This document shows, in pieces, positions 1 through 8,423 of a DNA stretch of 64,000 nt. Origin of the DNA: a bacterium (GTDB lineage: Bacteria; Sumerlaeota; Sumerlaeia; SLMS01); contig WGMQ01000082.1 in assembly GCA_016125005.1 (NCBI GenBank), forward strand, positions 1 through 64,000. Reading direction: 5' to 3'. The translations under genes were made by a program, and so were the position numbers. The notes beneath the pieces are model-generated. The model searched no databases and was not told the origin of the DNA. It saw only the letters and a list, made by a program, of their open reading frames with translations. Each line of letters opens with the position of its first letter. Positions within the stretch are counted from its first letter, which is position 1.

Positions 1-174
1 CACTACAACGAGCGCCGGCCGCACCAGTCGCTCGGCTACGCGACGCCGGGAGCAGTGTTCCGCGGGGAGGTTCGGATTGCTCCGCGCAAGGCGAAGGCGC
101 CACGGTACGCTCCCCAAGAGCGAGCCAGGGCAGACCCTCCGCGCGAGGCTGCCTTGGTTCCAAGTGGGGTGTGA
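1..174 (+). CDS. IS3-family transposase (OrfB), C-terminal fragment
   Basis: The window opens inside a reading frame that ends at a TGA at 172-174. Its first residues read HYNERRPHQSLGYATPGAVF, the very characteristic C-terminal end of the IS3-family DDE transposase OrfB, where the glutamate of YNERRPH lies just past the catalytic core. Only about 57 residues are inside the window, so the catalytic residues cannot be checked. The tail after the family core (about residues 25-57) is rich in Arg and Pro. The downstream 70 bases look like an IS3 right end, so the element probably finishes before the next gene. It belongs with the second, degenerate transposase at 1073-1924 as part of a mobile patch. 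Confidence 0.85.
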   Translation, partial: HYNERRPHQSLGYATPGAVFRGEVRIAPRKAKAPRYAPQERARADPPREAALVPSGV

Positions 175-242
175 AAAGCACCCTCAACCCGCCGGAAAGC
201 TAACTTATCGAAGGCCGGTTTTTGTCCAAAGGGGGTCGACCA
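175..242. mobile_element. Probable right terminus of the IS3-family element
   Basis: Between the transposase stop and the next gene lies a stretch that reads GGCCGGTTTTTGTCCAAAG and continues into GGGGGTCGACCA at about 242. GGCCGGTTTTTGTCC..GGGGGTCGACC is typical of the non-coding right ends of IS3-family elements, which finish in CA. The matching left inverted repeat lies outside the window, so the exact boundary and any target duplication cannot be confirmed. Confidence 0.45.
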
Positions 243-269
243 GTGCAGATATCCAAAAGGAGGATGAAA

Positions 270-995
270 ATGATGAGAATCGAGGATCTATCAGTGGTAT
301 GGCACCTCAAACCTAGCACTCCACCCGCATTGTTTCTGGATGTCTTGGGGAGATTGCTAAGGACACTGCCGATTTCTGTAGGACAGCAAGTCATTCGCCA
401 AAGTCAGTTTAAACATGAGTCTCTGTCATCTATTACAGAGAAAGAGCTATCAGCTGATTTCGACAACTCACTTTACTGGTCCTCGAGAAATTCTAAAGCA
501 CAGCTGTTCGCTATCTATCTGAAGGATCGGACTCTGACTCATGTGATCAGCTACACTGTTCCGATCCATCGCTTGGGTAGTGCTCGCGCAACGGTATCTT
601 TTTATACGGACAGTGTAATTTCTTTGGCTCCGATCTATTCTTACGCGAAAGTGAGTTGCTCTACCGACCCGCCAGGCCATCACATCCACAGCCCCGAGAA
701 AGGCTTCTCCCGGCTGGAATGGTTAAACTCATTCTCTCCCTTCTATCATCATTTCTTGGATCGCGAAATTCTATATGAGCATTTGCCAGAGATTGGAGAT
801 TCAATTGTAGTTCGAGTATGTGAAACTCCCGAGGAGTACGTTTCCTCTGCGGGCCAGAAAATTCGAAATCGGATTGAATCAGCAATCGATCGGAGGCTCT
901 TTTGCCAAGAATACAGCCGTTTTTCTCTGTATCGATTAATGGCAGGTGTCCCAATTCCTAATGTCAAAGCCTCGATAACGTACCGGGAGACTTGA
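270..995 (+). CDS. Hypothetical protein in low-GC DNA between two IS remnants
   Basis: A 241-residue protein that I do not recognise. A strong Shine-Dalgarno sequence (AAAGGAGG, about 256-263) sits six bases before ATG 270, with a second ATG at 273; this favours 270 over the longer upstream frame. The sequence is soluble-looking, with no signal peptide or clear membrane segment, and has Tyr/Ser-rich stretches and scattered His and Asp. The reading frame is intact although it is squeezed between an IS3 end and a dead IS481 copy. Base composition is visibly AT-richer than everything after 2 kb, with many TTT, ATT and TCT codons, which suggests a recently imported gene. Possible roles (defence, passenger or toxin) cannot be told apart from sequence alone. 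Confidence 0.6.
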   Translation: MMRIEDLSVVWHLKPSTPPALFLDVLGRLLRTLPISVGQQVIRQSQFKHESLSSITEKELSADFDNSLYWSSRNSKAQLFAIYLKDRTLTHVISYTVPIHRLGSARATVSFYTDSVISLAPIYSYAKVSCSTDPPGHHIHSPEKGFSRLEWLNSFSPFYHHFLDREILYEHLPEIGDSIVVRVCETPEEYVSSAGQKIRNRIESAIDRRLFCQEYSRFSLYRLMAGVPIPNVKASITYRET

Positions 996-1072
996 GTTTC
1001 TTATTAGATGTTCAGTCCCAGAATGCCATGGTGCGGAAATTGATTCCGTCATCATTCCATCAGAGGAGCGCA

Positions 1073-1924
1073 TATGGGACAGATACTTCACGGCTGCGCC
1101 CGCACGGCGGCGTGCGATTCGTCGGACGATCCAGCATCGTCAAGAAGGCCTGAGCGTTCTCGCTGAGCGTCATGGCACCGACAAAAAGACAGTCCCCAAA
1201 TGGCGCAAGCGGGACTCGACCGGCGACGCTGCCATGGGGCCCAAAGGCCCCCGAATCAACCGTCCTCACCCCCCCGAGGAAGAAGCTGCCAGAGTGGCCT
1301 TCCGCAGGCTCACGCTGCTCCCCCTCGATGACTGCTTCCACACCCTCAAAGCCTGCATTCCGAGCCTGATGCGTTCCGCCCTGCATCGTTGTTTTCAGTG
1401 CCATGGTATCTCGCGCCCTGCTGCCATCGATGGCGACAAACCGACACGCAAAGTCTACCCCATTGGCTTCTTCCATATCCATACCGCCGAGGTCCGCACA
1501 GAGGGGGGGGAAGCTCTACCTCTTCGTCTGTATTGATCGCACCAGCAAGCTGGTATTTACGGAACTTCGCCCGGCGATGGATAAGGTCAGTGCGGCCCAT
1601 TTTCGTCGTCTTCTCCTCGAGGCCGTCCCCTACAAAATCCACACGATTCTGACCGGCAATGGCCTTCAGTTTGCCGACGGGCCGAGAGGCAGGTCCCTTG
1701 GCGGACACATCTTTGGTACTGTCTGCCGGGAGCACGGTATCGAACATCGTCTCACGAAACCTTACCATCCATGGACAAACGGCCAAGTGGATCGCATGAA
1801 TCGTACACTCAAGGAGGCCACGGTCAGGCGCTGCCACTGCGAGTTTATCATGAAGTGCTGGGCATCAAGGCCACAACTATTCAAGGTCGAACCAAGCCAT
1901 CACGCTGTCGGACCATACAGCTAG
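1073..1924 (+). pseudogene. Degenerate IS481-family transposase
   Basis: Reads from MGQILHG at 1073 as an IS481-type integrase-fold transposase, but only by joining frames. A shift near 1100-1150 is needed to reach the helix-turn-helix part (about 1140-1230), and another at the run of eight G at 1503-1510 to reach the catalytic half (YLFVCIDRTSKLVF, ILTGNGLQF, REHGIEHRLTKPYHPWTNGQ). All three expected DDE positions are changed: Asp to His in FFHIHTAEV, Asp to Gly in ILTGNGLQF and Glu to Asp in NGQVDRMNRT. A block normally following the KEATVKRYHY region is missing, so the frame jumps straight to IMKCWASRPQLF. The copy is plainly inactive. Its stop (1922-1924) overlaps the stop of the opposing gene. 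Confidence 0.88.
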
Positions 1925-2286
1925 TCGCCGCCCTGCTTGATGATGGATTGGATCTGGAGGTCGCCGACTTCGAGCTCGGTCTGGTGGCGATCCTTCTCGA
2001 TGTCGCGTAGGCGCGCAGCAAGGGCCTCGCGCTCGCGTGCCTCGCGGTCGGCTCGCTCGTTGGCGGCTCGGGCCAGCTCTCGCAACTGGAGGGTTGCCAC
2101 GTCATCGGATGATTTGTCCGCAACAAGGGCACTTTCGAATGGGAGCGCGAGCGGATAGTAGGACCGCCACAGATAGCCACCCACCACGCCGACACTCACG
2201 AAGGCCGCGATCTTCAGCCAACCGGCGATTCCTGCCAGAGCGCCACCCGACGCGCTTTTTCCCCTGCCTCGCGCTGCCACCGTCAT
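1921..2286 (-). CDS. Small membrane-anchored coiled-coil protein
   Basis: A 121-residue protein with a short basic N-terminus, one hydrophobic segment (about residues 21-45, WLKIAAFVSVGVVGGYLW) and then a charged, Ala/Arg/Glu-rich helix (about 60-110) with coiled-coil spacing. The shape resembles small single-pass cytoplasmic coiled-coil proteins, but no family is recognised. It follows the amidohydrolase gene on the same strand after 77 bases and may be co-transcribed. Its 3' end coincides with the end of the dead IS481 copy, and the stop codons overlap, so the natural C-terminus may have been cut by the insertion. Confidence 0.6.
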   Translation of the reverse strand: MTVAARGRGKSASGGALAGIAGWLKIAAFVSVGVVGGYLWRSYYPLALPFESALVADKSSDDVATLQLRELARAANERADREAREREALAARLRDIEKDRHQTELEVGDLQIQSIIKQGGD

Positions 2287-2363
2287 TGCCTCACACGGAC
2301 AAAATCACACTTCGCGCAACACCTCGGCGGGGGGGCGGAACACTGTCAAGAATGAAGCGCGGG

Positions 2364-3977
2364 TTAGACGGTACGCCAGCGCCAGCGACCGCCCACCATC
2401 GTGGCGACGGGGCGGACCAGCCGCAGCTCCATGGGATCACCTAGCGACCACGGGTCGCGGTCGAGCACCAGCAGATCGGCCAGGAATCCAGCGGCTAGGC
2501 GGCCCTGCTCGTGCTCCTGCCCGGCCACCCACGCGGGCGCGACGGTGTAGGCGTGCAGCGCCTCGTCGAGCGTCACGCGGGCTTCCGGGTACCAGCCCTG
2601 CGGTCCCGGGGTGCCATCATCACGGCGTCGCGTCACGGCGGCGCGTATCCCTGGGAAGGGATCGAACGTCTCCACCGGCGAGTCGGAGCCGAAGACCACA
2701 ACGGTGCCGAGGTCAAGCTGGCGGCGCGGGTTGTAGGCCAGAGCGCAGCGATCCCCCCAGTAGCGGTCCGCCACCGGGTAGTCGGACGTGGCGTGGATCG
2801 GCTGAAACGATCCCACGATGTTGAGCGCAGCGAGACGGTGGACGTCGTCCGGGTGGATGACCTGCACATGCTCGATGCGGTGCCGACGGGCGACGCGGGG
2901 AATACCGAGTCGTGCCTCCTCCGCGCGGGCCAGTTCGAAGACATCCAGCACATGGCGGACTGCCTCGTCGCCGATGGCGTGGATCGTGGAGGGGATGCCG
3001 CGGCGGGTCGCCTCCAGCACCATCTCCGCCATCTGGTCTTTGGGCGTGACGATGATGCCGCGGTTGTCAGGTTGCCCCTCATAGGGATCGATCATCTGCG
3101 CGGTCAGCGAGCCAATCGCGCCGTCCGCGAAGATCTTGAGGGCGCCCAGTCGGAGCCATTCGTTGCCGAACCCGTAGCGCACACCCAACTCCTGCGCGGC
3201 GCCGATGTAGGGGACATTGATCTGCTTGAGCACCCGTAGACCAAGCGTGCCCTCCTCGTGAAGCATCTGGAGGGCGCGGAAAGCCCGCGGACGGTCGAAG
3301 TCGTGGAGCCCGGTTAGACCAACCTGCCACGCAAGCTCCTGAGCTTGTCGCATGTGGTCGGCAACTTCCCGCTCAGTCGCGGCGGGAACGATCTCGGAAA
3401 CCAGGTCCGACGCGTCCTCGAACAGGATGCCGTCAGGCTCTCCGTGGGCGTCGTGACTGATGGCGCCGCCCGGCGGGTTGGGGGTATGGCGGTCGATCCC
3501 TGCCATGCGGAGCGCCAGCGAGTTGCACCAGCTGGCGTGGCCACTGCGAGCGGAAAGATACACCGGGTGATTGGGAGCCGCACGGTCCAAATCCGCCTTG
3601 GTTGGGAAGGCTCCACCGGTGTCTGTCCACGGCCCCTGAGCCCAGCCAAAGCCTTGAATCCACTGTCCTTCGGGCAGCTTCCTGGCCATCGCCGCCACTG
3701 CATCGAGACAAGCCTGCATACTTGGCAAGTCGTGCAGGATGACCCGGCTCTGATTCATGGCGGTCCACTCCCAGTGGATGTGGGCATCCACCAGTCCAGG
3801 AATCACGACCCTGCCACCAAGGGACTCGCGACGTGTTCCCGCCAAACCAAGATGGGCCACGTCTTCGTTCCGCCCGACAGCCACGATGCGACCGTTGGAG
3901 ATGGCGATGGCCTCGGCGATCGGGTGATCTGCGGAGAGTGTGTGAATCCGCCCGTCTGTCAGGATCAGGTCAATCAT
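2364..3977 (-). CDS. Amidohydrolase family protein (YtcJ-like)
   Basis: A 537-residue metal-dependent amidohydrolase of the cytoplasmic YtcJ/exoenzyme-regulatory type. Visible landmarks are the N-terminal metal site VDAHIHW, the mid-chain THAIGD (here IHAIGDEAV), RHRIEHVQ, and the C-terminal catalytic aspartate in VVFGSDSPVET, followed by the small beta-sandwich domain ending in ADLLVLDRDPW. Members hydrolyse amide or related bonds; the substrate cannot be predicted. I chose ATG 3977 rather than a longer frame because it overlaps the TGA of the upstream metalloprotease gene (TGATG), a classic translational-coupling arrangement, and because MIDLILTDGRI is the standard family start. There is no signal peptide. 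Confidence 0.88.
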   Translation of the reverse strand: MIDLILTDGRIHTLSADHPIAEAIAISNGRIVAVGRNEDVAHLGLAGTRRESLGGRVVIPGLVDAHIHWEWTAMNQSRVILHDLPSMQACLDAVAAMARKLPEGQWIQGFGWAQGPWTDTGGAFPTKADLDRAAPNHPVYLSARSGHASWCNSLALRMAGIDRHTPNPPGGAISHDAHGEPDGILFEDASDLVSEIVPAATEREVADHMRQAQELAWQVGLTGLHDFDRPRAFRALQMLHEEGTLGLRVLKQINVPYIGAAQELGVRYGFGNEWLRLGALKIFADGAIGSLTAQMIDPYEGQPDNRGIIVTPKDQMAEMVLEATRRGIPSTIHAIGDEAVRHVLDVFELARAEEARLGIPRVARRHRIEHVQVIHPDDVHRLAALNIVGSFQPIHATSDYPVADRYWGDRCALAYNPRRQLDLGTVVVFGSDSPVETFDPFPGIRAAVTRRRDDGTPGPQGWYPEARVTLDEALHAYTVAPAWVAGQEHEQGRLAAGFLADLLVLDRDPWSLGDPMELRLVRPVATMVGGRWRWRTV

Positions 3978-5875
3978 CAGAGAATTGTCCAATTCGAGCT
4001 GGTATAGGTTGGATCGACCGTGCGGAAATGCCAATCGTCGCCGTTGTTGTTATCCCAGTTCGATTCGCCGTCCGTGAAGACGAACTCGATCGACGTGGCA
4101 TCCTCGGGGATCTCCCAGCGATATTGCCACGATGCTGTCGCCTCATCGAACGTCATGGGAGCGTTGCCTAGGACAGTCTGCCAGCCGCTCAGTCCGCGGT
4201 GGATGAAGACCGCCGCAGAGGTATTGAGCGGAGTGCCGCCTGCCTTGTAGGAAATCAACGCCTGACGTCCGGTGAGGGGAGGATCCGGTTCGATGATCAC
4301 TCGGTCGGGGAGCGGAGTGGGGAGTGGGACAAAACCCTGATCGGTGGCAAAGCGCCAGTGGTACCCGTCATTGTCGTCACCGACGTTTCCAGCGAGATTG
4401 CGGAAGTAATAGTGCAGGGAATAGGCGTCGGCGGGGGCCTGGTAGGTGTACTCCCAAACGGCGCCGTTTCGGGTCATGGCGGCGTCGGTGACCTGTCCGT
4501 TCCCCCAATTGTTGCTACCTCGACGAACAAAGACCGTCGGCGCTTGTGCGAGGGGACCACCGGCAGGATCATAAGTCACCGTCACCGGCTGATCCGGAAG
4601 GGGCGGATTGGGTGAGACCGATACAGGACCGGGAAGACAGCTGCTGGCATCTAGGCTGTTCCGCATCAGGTCGACTTCACGCTGGCTGAACTCGAGTCTG
4701 ACGCTGGCGACCAGGTGGCAGTAGCTCATAATGGTGCCCTCCTGGGGCACCACCGGACCGGTCGCACAGCCACTCTCCGACGTATAGCAGAAGTCGATGG
4801 GAGGATCGTAGCAGTGTGTGTGAGGGGAACCGACGTTGTGCCCCAGCTCATGAGCCACCACGTTGATGTCCCACGAATAGGACGAGGTGGGAAAGGTGGT
4901 CGATGCATAGATATCGCTAAAGCCCACCCGATACTCGCGTGCCACATCTCCACAGAAATCCAGCACACCCAGATACGCGATGCCGCCCCGGTTCCGGAAG
5001 GTGCTGACGACATGGATCAGGTCTGCGTTGGCGAACTGCGGCGGGACCTGATTGTTGGCGACCATGTCGCGCTCGGTCTCCAGAACCGTGAGCGATGAGT
5101 TGAAGTAAGGATCACGGTACGTGACCCATTGACGGATGCCCACCAGTTGGAGACTGGCGCCGAGCTGGACCTCGAAGATGGAGGACACGGCAGCCATCAG
5201 CTGGGTCGTGTACTCCTCCGCCCGAATCTCGTCGAAGCCGAGGAACTTGTATAGCTCATAGCTCCCCTCCGCGGCAATCTGGATGGGCTTGAGGTCCACG
5301 CCGCCCTTGGCCGTGCCGACGGGTTCCTTCGGCTCAGTGGCGCCGGGCGGGATCTGGACATCGCAGAACTGCGATGGCAGCTCCAATTCACCGGCCAGTG
5401 ACGTGATCTGGTGTGCCGACTTGCCGAACTCCTCTCCCGCCGGCGTTACCGAAAGAGTCGCTCCTGTGGCGCGCGTGACGAACCCGAAGTAGCGATCACC
5501 GATGCGCGTCAGGGCCACCGCGGAACGGTCCTCCCCAGCGAGGGTTCCCAGAACGGTCTCCACCGTCGGCGGCTTGCGAATCACCGGTTCGCCATCCCCC
5601 TGAACGATGATCACAGCGTCCTCGGTAAAGAGTGGGATCGTGCGGCCGTAGAGCAACGCCGCTCCCATGGTGCCGTCGGGAAGGGGCAGCTCGACCTTGG
5701 TTTCGCTCGTGGACTTGCTGATCTTGGTGAAGAGCGCCTTGTCAAACTCCAGCAGGGTGGCTCCCTCCACCGACTTCTCGCTCAGGATCACGCGGGCCAG
5801 CGGCTCGGCAAAAACGCGCGACGCGATCAGCATGACCATCAGGGTGCCGAGAAAGACGGGAGCAATTTTCCGCAT
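3977..5875 (-). CDS. Secreted M12-like zinc metalloprotease with two CBM25-like domains
   Basis: A 632-residue exported protein. The start at 5875 has GGAAGAG six bases upstream and gives a textbook signal peptide (MRKIAPVFLGTLMVMLIASRVFA). The catalytic domain carries the extended zinc motif HELGHNVGSPHTH at about residues 342-354 and a Met-turn (GTIMSYCH, about 380), as in reprolysin-type metallopeptidases. Cysteines around it (CYTSESGC) suggest disulfides. The C-terminal third has two tandem beta-domains of about 100 residues. Each opens with a proline-rich strand and ends in aromatic/Asp/Asn motifs (NVGDDNDGYHWRF; SNWDNNNGDDWHFRT) that closely resemble CBM25 starch-binding modules. The gene is coupled to the amidohydrolase downstream. 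A role in degrading glycoprotein or storage polymer is inferred. Confidence 0.85.
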   Translation of the reverse strand: MRKIAPVFLGTLMVMLIASRVFAEPLARVILSEKSVEGATLLEFDKALFTKISKSTSETKVELPLPDGTMGAALLYGRTIPLFTEDAVIIVQGDGEPVIRKPPTVETVLGTLAGEDRSAVALTRIGDRYFGFVTRATGATLSVTPAGEEFGKSAHQITSLAGELELPSQFCDVQIPPGATEPKEPVGTAKGGVDLKPIQIAAEGSYELYKFLGFDEIRAEEYTTQLMAAVSSIFEVQLGASLQLVGIRQWVTYRDPYFNSSLTVLETERDMVANNQVPPQFANADLIHVVSTFRNRGGIAYLGVLDFCGDVAREYRVGFSDIYASTTFPTSSYSWDINVVAHELGHNVGSPHTHCYDPPIDFCYTSESGCATGPVVPQEGTIMSYCHLVASVRLEFSQREVDLMRNSLDASSCLPGPVSVSPNPPLPDQPVTVTYDPAGGPLAQAPTVFVRRGSNNWGNGQVTDAAMTRNGAVWEYTYQAPADAYSLHYYFRNLAGNVGDDNDGYHWRFATDQGFVPLPTPLPDRVIIEPDPPLTGRQALISYKAGGTPLNTSAAVFIHRGLSGWQTVLGNAPMTFDEATASWQYRWEIPEDATSIEFVFTDGESNWDNNNGDDWHFRTVDPTYTSSNWTIL

Positions 5876-5948
5876 GAACATCTCTTCCATCGAGGCAATC
5901 GAAAGGTGTGGGGGAGGTGGAGTGCAGAGCCTCAATCGAAGCGGCTGG

Positions 5949-6623
5949 TCACTGGACGTAGAAGCTGAGGCTTTCCAGCTCGAGGGAGAGGTCCACGTAG
6001 CGCACATGCACGCCGGCCGGGACCTGAATGCGCGCGGGAGTAAAGTTCAGGATCGCCATCACACCGAGTGCCACCAATCGGTCGGTGATCCCCTGCGCTG
6101 CTTCCTGCGGAACCGCGAGAACCGCGATGTCGACCGGGCGACTTGCGATCTGCTGCTCCAGGTCATCCACATGGAAAATTGGGATTCGCGTCCGCACCCG
6201 CTGCGCCGCCGCGACCGGGTCCGCGTCGAAGCCCCAGAGCATGGTGAATCCCTGCTTGAGGAACCCGCGATAGGACATGAGCGCCGAGCCGAGGTTACCC
6301 ACGCCGATCAGGATGACGCGCACCTCGCGGTCGGTGCCCAAAATGCGACGGATTTCGCGCCGGAGTTCCATCACCGGATATCCAAAGCCCGGCACGCCAA
6401 ACTGGCCAAAAATCGCCAGATCCTTGCGCACCTGCGACGAGTTGAGACCGAGGCGGCGCGCCAAGTCCGCCGAGCTCACCTTGTCCTGCCCGTCGAACTC
6501 CATCGCCTGAAGCACGCGCGAATAGAGCGACAGCCGCTTGACCACCGCCGGGGACGTCTTCCGCGCATCGGGTTCCTGGCCACCTGAGTTGGTGGCCGCG
6601 ATTTCTGACTCGTTGACGCTCAT
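5949..6623 (-). CDS. rex: Redox-sensing transcriptional repressor Rex
   Basis: A 224-residue homodimeric repressor that senses the NADH/NAD+ ratio. The N-terminal winged helix contains the signature VSSADLARRLGLNSSQVRKDL, followed by the Rossmann domain with VILIGVGNLGSAL (nucleotide-binding glycine loop) and the C-terminal domain-swap helix ending LSLELESLSFYVQ. The start at ATG 6623 has GGGGAT upstream; a TTG at 6641 is less likely. No clear Rex operator (TTGTGAA-type palindrome) was seen in the 213-base region upstream. It heads a same-strand run with the metalloprotease, but a 73-base gap leaves co-transcription uncertain. Confidence 0.95.
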   Translation of the reverse strand: MSVNESEIAATNSGGQEPDARKTSPAVVKRLSLYSRVLQAMEFDGQDKVSSADLARRLGLNSSQVRKDLAIFGQFGVPGFGYPVMELRREIRRILGTDREVRVILIGVGNLGSALMSYRGFLKQGFTMLWGFDADPVAAAQRVRTRIPIFHVDDLEQQIASRPVDIAVLAVPQEAAQGITDRLVALGVMAILNFTPARIQVPAGVHVRYVDLSLELESLSFYVQ

Positions 6624-6836
6624 CGATCCCCGTCTATCCAAGATTCAGATCAAACGATCCTTCGCACGGGCTCCCCCCCAATGCAAGGGCAGGATGCGAA
6701 AAACTGCGCTGATTCCATGGGCCTTGCGGCGCGGATCAGGCCGCTCCGCAAGGCTCGCCCCAGTGGACCGAAGCGCGGTGACAGGATCGCGTCTTTTACT
6801 TGACGATCTGTGGCGCACTCATCCAAAACGCCGTCT

Positions 6837-7214
6837 ATGATACCCTCCGCGCCGCCCGCCGTTCATGGGGCACGACAATCAACTTGGTGGTTCGTGCTCT
6901 GTGCCAGCGCGCTGGTGCTCCATTTCTCCTTCCAACAGCTCTGGCTCGAGTGGCACCTCGCCACCGAGCGCCACCTCCAGCACGGCCATGTCACCGGCGG
7001 CCTTCCCCCCGAGATTCCCCAGCAGCAGGATGACCACGTCCCCCACGACGCCACGGACCATCAGGGGAACCTGTTCTGCATCGACGACGTCCATGTCGAG
7101 TTGCAGGTCCCACAGGCCACTTGTCTTTCCTTCCGCCCCCTTGTACTCGACGAACCCAAGCCTCCGCCTCATGTACGGCGTGAAGCGCGAACGCGCGGGC
7201 CTCCGAGCGCCTGA
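6837..7214 (+). CDS. Small His-rich membrane-anchored protein
   Basis: A 125-residue protein of unknown function. It has one N-terminal hydrophobic segment (WWFVLCASALVLHFSFQQLW, about residues 17-36), then a His/Asp/Gln-rich periplasmic-looking part (HLATERHLQHGHV, DDHVPHDATDH) with isolated cysteines and a Pro/Arg-rich tail. Codon third positions are strongly G/C, as in the neighbouring genes, which argues that it is translated. No good ribosome-binding site precedes ATG 6837, so the start is uncertain. It lies 99 bases upstream of the prepilin gene on the same strand. The His clusters could bind metal; this is only a guess. Confidence 0.5.
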   Translation: MIPSAPPAVHGARQSTWWFVLCASALVLHFSFQQLWLEWHLATERHLQHGHVTGGLPPEIPQQQDDHVPHDATDHQGNLFCIDDVHVELQVPQATCLSFRPLVLDEPKPPPHVRREARTRGPPSA

Positions 7215-7313
7215 TCTCCCGGCACATCACCCCATCCTCATGCCGTCCCACGCTGCGCCTTCACGGCGCGGCGCGGAATCCCAGACCCACACACCCCCGG
7301 AGAATCATCCCAC

Positions 7314-7976
7314 ATGCGTTCCACTTTTCGTGCATTTACCCTCATCGAACTCCTCATCGTGGTCGCCATCATCGCGATCCTGGCAGCCATCGCCGTCCCC
7401 AACTTCCTCGAAGCCCAGACCCGCTCTAAGGTCTCCCGCTTCATGGCCGACCTGCGCACCTGCGCCACCGGCATGGAGACCTACTACATCGACGCCAACC
7501 GTTACCCCCCTGCTGACCTCTATCCGGCCGGACACGACGAGTCCATCACCGGCGCCAACGACATTTACGCGTTGTCCGCCGGCGCCGAAGGCTACACGTC
7601 CCGTCGCCTGACGACCCCGATTTCCTACCTTACCTCACTCCCCTCCGACATCTTTGCCCACGGAGGCGACGGACTCCCCAACGCCCACGCTCCCCACTAT
7701 ATCAACGACCAGATGAATCAGGTCCTCTTCACCGTCGAGGAGGAACAGTTCTTCAGCGCCCGCACCAAGGCAGCCCTCGCCCTTGGCGTCGACCCGGCAC
7801 CGGCCCTCTACAACCGCACCGTCAAGTGGCACATGCACAGCCACGGCCCCGACAAGGACCACGACGACTTCGCCAGCGATGCGGGAATTCCCGTTGCCTA
7901 CGACCCGACCAACGGCACCGTTTCCGACGGCGACATTTTCTACTTCGGCCCCGGCCTCGGCTTCACCTCGAAGTAA
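7314..7976 (+). CDS. Type IV prepilin / type II secretion pseudopilin-like protein
   Basis: A 220-residue protein with a textbook class III signal: MRSTFRA followed by FTLIELLIVVAIIAILAAIA, with the conserved Glu at position +5 of the mature protein. The residue before the cleavage site is Ala instead of the usual Gly, a variant seen in this type of candidate-phylum pseudopilin. The following NFLEAQTRSKVSR and METYYIDANRYPP match the large prepilin families of Sumerlaeota-like and PVC-like bacteria. The rest is a soluble head with His/Asp-rich loops (HSHGPDKDHDDF). It is probably matured by a prepilin peptidase located elsewhere and built into a pilus or secretion pseudopilus; pilT is 4 kb away. 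Confidence 0.9.
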   Translation: MRSTFRAFTLIELLIVVAIIAILAAIAVPNFLEAQTRSKVSRFMADLRTCATGMETYYIDANRYPPADLYPAGHDESITGANDIYALSAGAEGYTSRRLTTPISYLTSLPSDIFAHGGDGLPNAHAPHYINDQMNQVLFTVEEEQFFSARTKAALALGVDPAPALYNRTVKWHMHSHGPDKDHDDFASDAGIPVAYDPTNGTVSDGDIFYFGPGLGFTSK

Positions 7977-8005
7977 GAGCCCACTCGGGAAGTTGCAACG
8001 CGCTG

Positions 8006-8035
8006 AAGCTGCAACGCGAGGACGCGTTGCAGCTT
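8006..8035. terminator. Perfect 13-bp stem-loop after the prepilin gene
   Basis: AAGCTGCAACGCG (8006-8018) pairs perfectly with CGCGTTGCAGCTT (8023-8035) around the tetraloop AGGA, 30 bases after the prepilin stop. A partial copy of the arm (AGTTGCAACGCG) lies at 7991-8002. There is no U-tract on either side, so it may be a transcript-stabilising or Rho-type end rather than a classic intrinsic terminator. Confidence 0.55.
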
Positions 8036-8040
8036 TCCGG

Positions 8041-8423
8041 ATGAACTCTCAGGTGGCGATGGTGGTGCGGGGCGGCGGAGAGCCAGGACACTTTCCGATT
8101 CTCCCGCTGGCCCGAAAGAGGTCTTCTGCCATTGCCGAAGTTACGCCCCAGGGAAAACGCCAACGCCCTCCGAAGGACCCCCAGCCGCCGGTGGTCCCCG
8201 GAGGGCGGCGGCTCAGACCACCAGTTCAACCTGCTCGAACTTAAGAAGGAAGCCGGTACGCCCGGATGCGCCCTTTGCCACCACGCCGATGGGCATGATT
8301 CGGGACGAACGCCGGTCGGTACCTGCCTGGGACGATCGGACATCGACGGGCGTCCCCCAGAAAAAGGGACTGCGGCGCCACTCGGAGCCAAGGCCGACCG
8401 GTCGATGCCTCTCTTGAAATCCG
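8041..8423. other. Intergenic stretch between convergent genes, with a nested hairpin
   Basis: About 380 bases without a credible gene; open frames here lack a ribosome-binding site and family features. It contains a long imperfect hairpin at 8165-8206. GCCCTCCG pairs with CGGAGGGC on the outside, and GGACC (8175-8179) pairs with GGTCC (8193-8197) inside, which could serve as a terminator for the convergent restriction-modification gene. Nothing else is recognised. Confidence 0.4.

Noticed and set aside
6624-6836. Rex operator in the rex upstream region
   Set aside because: No TTGTGAA-type palindrome could be found on either strand.
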